DNA of 6,147 nt from Patescibacteria group bacterium. Its GTDB lineage: Bacteria > Patescibacteriota > Minisyncoccia > Phycocordibacterales > JAGLOS01. Below are positions 4,827-6,147 of the stretch, piece by piece. The position numbers were made by a program, and so were the translations under genes. Where the stretch lies: the NCBI GenBank assembly GCA_018814635.1, contig JAHIYV010000079.1:1-6147 (forward strand). The letters are read 5' to 3'. The notes below the pieces were generated by a model. That model made no database searches and had not been told where the DNA came from. It was given only the letters and a program-made list of their open reading frames with translations. Position 1 is the stretch's first letter; every line of letters starts with the position of its first letter.

Positions 4827-5834
4827 ATGGCAAAAGAAAAAAAGAAAAAGGTGGATGGACTAGATATTGAAGACACAATAAAAGAAATTCGGACAAAGTT
4901 TGGTGAGGGCTCTATTATGCGACTTAATGAGAAACCTAAAATCGCCGTTGAGGTAATTCCAACAGGATCACTCGGCTTAGATGCAGCTTTGGGTGTTTGG
5001 GGTTTACCTTGTGGGCGTGTTATTGAAATTTTCGGCCCAGAATCGTCTGGCAAAACAACTCTCGCTTTGCATGTTGTTGCTGAAGCGCAAAAAAAAGGTG
5101 GTGTTTGCGCCTTTGTGGACGCAGAACACGCTATGGATCCCGATTATGCAAAAAAACTAGGTGTAAAAACCGACGAGCTTTTAATTTCACAACCAGATAA
5201 CGGCGAACAAGCGCTTGAAATAACCGAGAGTTTAGTGCGCTCTGGAAAAATATCTGTGGTTGTAATTGACTCTGTCGCGGCTTTAACCCCAAGAGATGAA
5301 ATAGAAGGCGATATGGGAGCGCACCATGTGGGAAAACAAGCACGATTGATGTCGCAAGCTTTGCGCAAATTGACCGCAATTGTAAATAGAACAAAGACCG
5401 TGGTTATTTTTATTAACCAAATAAGAATGCAAATTGGCGTGATGTTTGGTAATCCAGAAACAACTCCCGGAGGAAAAGCTCTTAAATTTTACACATCCGT
5501 TCGCCTTGATATCAGACGCATCGCTCAGATTAAAACAGGCGATGTGGTGATCGGTTCCCGCACCAGAGTAAAAGTTGTGAAAAATAAAGTGGCGGCGCCA
5601 TTCAGGCAGACAGAATTTGATATTATTTATGGCGAGGGTATTTCACAAGCTAGCGAGCTTCTTATGCTCGGTGAAAAGTATAATATTATTTCAAAAGCTG
5701 GCGCGTCCTACAGTTTTGGCGAAACAAAGCTCGGAAGAGGATACGATACAGCGCGAGTATTTCTTAAAGAAAACACCAAAATACGCAACGAGATAACAAA
5801 AGGAATAAAAGAAGAACTTAAAAAACAAGAATAA
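4827..5834 (+). CDS. recA: Recombinase RecA
   Basis: A 335-residue ATP-dependent strand-exchange protein that forms filaments on single-stranded DNA for recombinational repair. Visible motifs are Walker A GPESSGKT (70-77, Lys76), the catalytic glutamate in VDAEHA (Glu100), Walker B VVVIDS (Asp148), the loop L1 region [20 protein letters not shown] (about 158-177), and the signature [20 protein letters not shown] followed by GGKALKFY (195-222), which includes loop L2. The C-terminal domain is present, but the protein ends in [11 protein letters not shown], without the acidic tail that damps the activity of E. coli RecA (353 residues). The N-terminus is Lys-rich ([10 protein letters not shown]). 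All catalytic residues are intact. The ATG at 4827 gives a standard N-terminal length and lacks a Shine-Dalgarno sequence. It is the last gene of the ftsK-Ig-recA cluster. Confidence 0.98.
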   Translation: MAKEKKKKVDGLDIEDTIKEIRTKFGEGSIMRLNEKPKIAVEVIPTGSLGLDAALGVWGLPCGRVIEIFGPESSGKTTLALHVVAEAQKKGGVCAFVDAEHAMDPDYAKKLGVKTDELLISQPDNGEQALEITESLVRSGKISVVVIDSVAALTPRDEIEGDMGAHHVGKQARLMSQALRKLTAIVNRTKTVVIFINQIRMQIGVMFGNPETTPGGKALKFYTSVRLDIRRIAQIKTGDVVIGSRTRVKVVKNKVAAPFRQTEFDIIYGEGISQASELLMLGEKYNIISKAGASYSFGETKLGRGYDTARVFLKENTKIRNEITKGIKEELKKQE

Positions 5835-5941
5835 TCATTGTTGAGTGGTGATCTTAAGTTCCAGTAAAATATTATTACTTCGTAAGACTATTAACTTAAA
5901 TTTGAAAATATAATTTAAAGATTAAAAATCAAAATGAAAAA
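5835..5941. other. recA 3' spacer, no clear terminator
   Basis: An AT-rich spacer between recA and the MITE-like element. The only structure seen is a weak one: TTAAGTT (5854-5860) pairs with AACTTAA (5893-5899) across 32 nt, with TTAC/GTAA inside. There is no GC-rich stem with a T tract, so I do not call a terminator. Confidence 0.4.
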
Positions 5942-5946
5942 TAATA
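5942..5946. repeat. Left TAATA direct repeat (candidate target duplication)
   Basis: TAATA directly abuts the left end of the MITE-like element and is repeated in the same orientation at its right end (6143-6147). The right copy ends at the window edge, so a longer duplication cannot be excluded. Confidence 0.55.
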
Positions 5947-6142
5947 GACCTGTCCCGTAATTAGTTTCGTAGCGAAATTTCCAGATTTTGAGTAGAATTT
6001 TTTATAAATTTTTTAAGCTCACCCTGTTAAATAGTCGCGAAGCGAATTTAACAGGGCAAGTGCCTAAGTATAGGCGTAAAAATTTAGAAAAAATTATGCC
6101 AAAATATGGAAATTGTAGTAGGAACTAATTACGGGACAAGTC
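5947..6142. mobile_element. 196-bp MITE-like element with terminal inverted repeats and TAATA flanks
   Basis: The ends (5947-5968 and 6121-6142) are inverted repeats matching at 20 of 22 positions, with consensus GACYTGTCCCGTAATTAG at the start. Both are flanked by TAATA (5942-5946 and 6143-6147), a candidate 5-bp target duplication. The arms go on pairing inward: AATTTCCA (5976-5983 with 6107-6114), ATTTTG (5985-5990 with 6100-6105), AATTTTTT (5996-6003 with 6088-6095), TAAATTTTT (6005-6013 with 6078-6086). The tip carries a perfect 11-bp stem (6022-6032 with 6046-6056) capped by TCGC-GAA-GCGA, and a 5-bp hairpin (6062-6075). There is no transposase or open frame, so it would need a transposase in trans. 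The family is not assigned. A structured RNA is the alternative. Confidence 0.75.
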
Positions 6143-6147
6143 TAATA
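6143..6147. repeat. Right TAATA direct repeat (candidate target duplication)
   Basis: The second copy of TAATA lies immediately outside the right inverted repeat. In AT-rich DNA a 5-bp match can arise by chance, but its exact abutment to both ends supports an insertion. Confidence 0.55.

Noticed and set aside
5131..5394. Minus-strand open frames opposite recA
   Set aside because: Antisense to the most conserved part of recA; no family resemblance.
5854..5899. recA terminator
   Set aside because: The stem is 7 bp, AT-rich, has a 32-nt loop and lacks a T tract.

Overview
The window looks like an AT-rich genome of the Candidate Phyla Radiation (Patescibacteria, most like Parcubacteria). This placement is an inference. 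It rests on the low GC content, start codons sitting in AT-rich tracts without a Shine-Dalgarno sequence, a helical plus DeoR-type HTH protein of a kind I associate with these genomes, a compact RecA without an acidic tail, and abundant short palindromes and heptamer repeats between genes. All four genes end in TAA.

Layout. Positions 1-629 hold no convincing gene. The left end carries a strong leftward sigma70-type promoter (290-318), a second possible promoter upstream of it (351-381), and a downstream segment with a boxA-like sequence and hairpins. This resembles the leader of a ribosomal RNA operon whose genes would lie left of the window. Positions 405-630 hold three short arrays of 7-bp repeats. 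Positions 630-1511 (minus) encode a putative DNA-binding protein with a C-terminal winged HTH. Positions 1512-2014 are a divergent intergenic region with repeated TAAAAGACA-type half-sites, two operator-like palindromes, a fourth heptamer array and a GC-rich hairpin block.

Positions 2015-5834 hold three co-directional genes: ftsK (chromosome translocase), a small membrane-anchored protein with an Ig-like extracellular domain, and recA. The gaps between them are 55 and 57 nt, so they may form one transcription unit. FtsK and RecA both act on the chromosome (segregation and dimer clearance at the septum; homologous recombination). The small middle gene has no evident link to either.

Positions 5947-6142 form a compact 196-bp MITE-like element with near-perfect 22-nt terminal inverted repeats, flanking TAATA direct repeats, and arms that continue as a long imperfect stem topped by two perfect hairpins. 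Separately, two copies of a short palindrome with an identical design (11-bp core stem, 3-nt loop, one compensatory base-pair change) sit inside the HTH gene and between ftsK and the small gene. These repeat systems are the most unusual content of the window.
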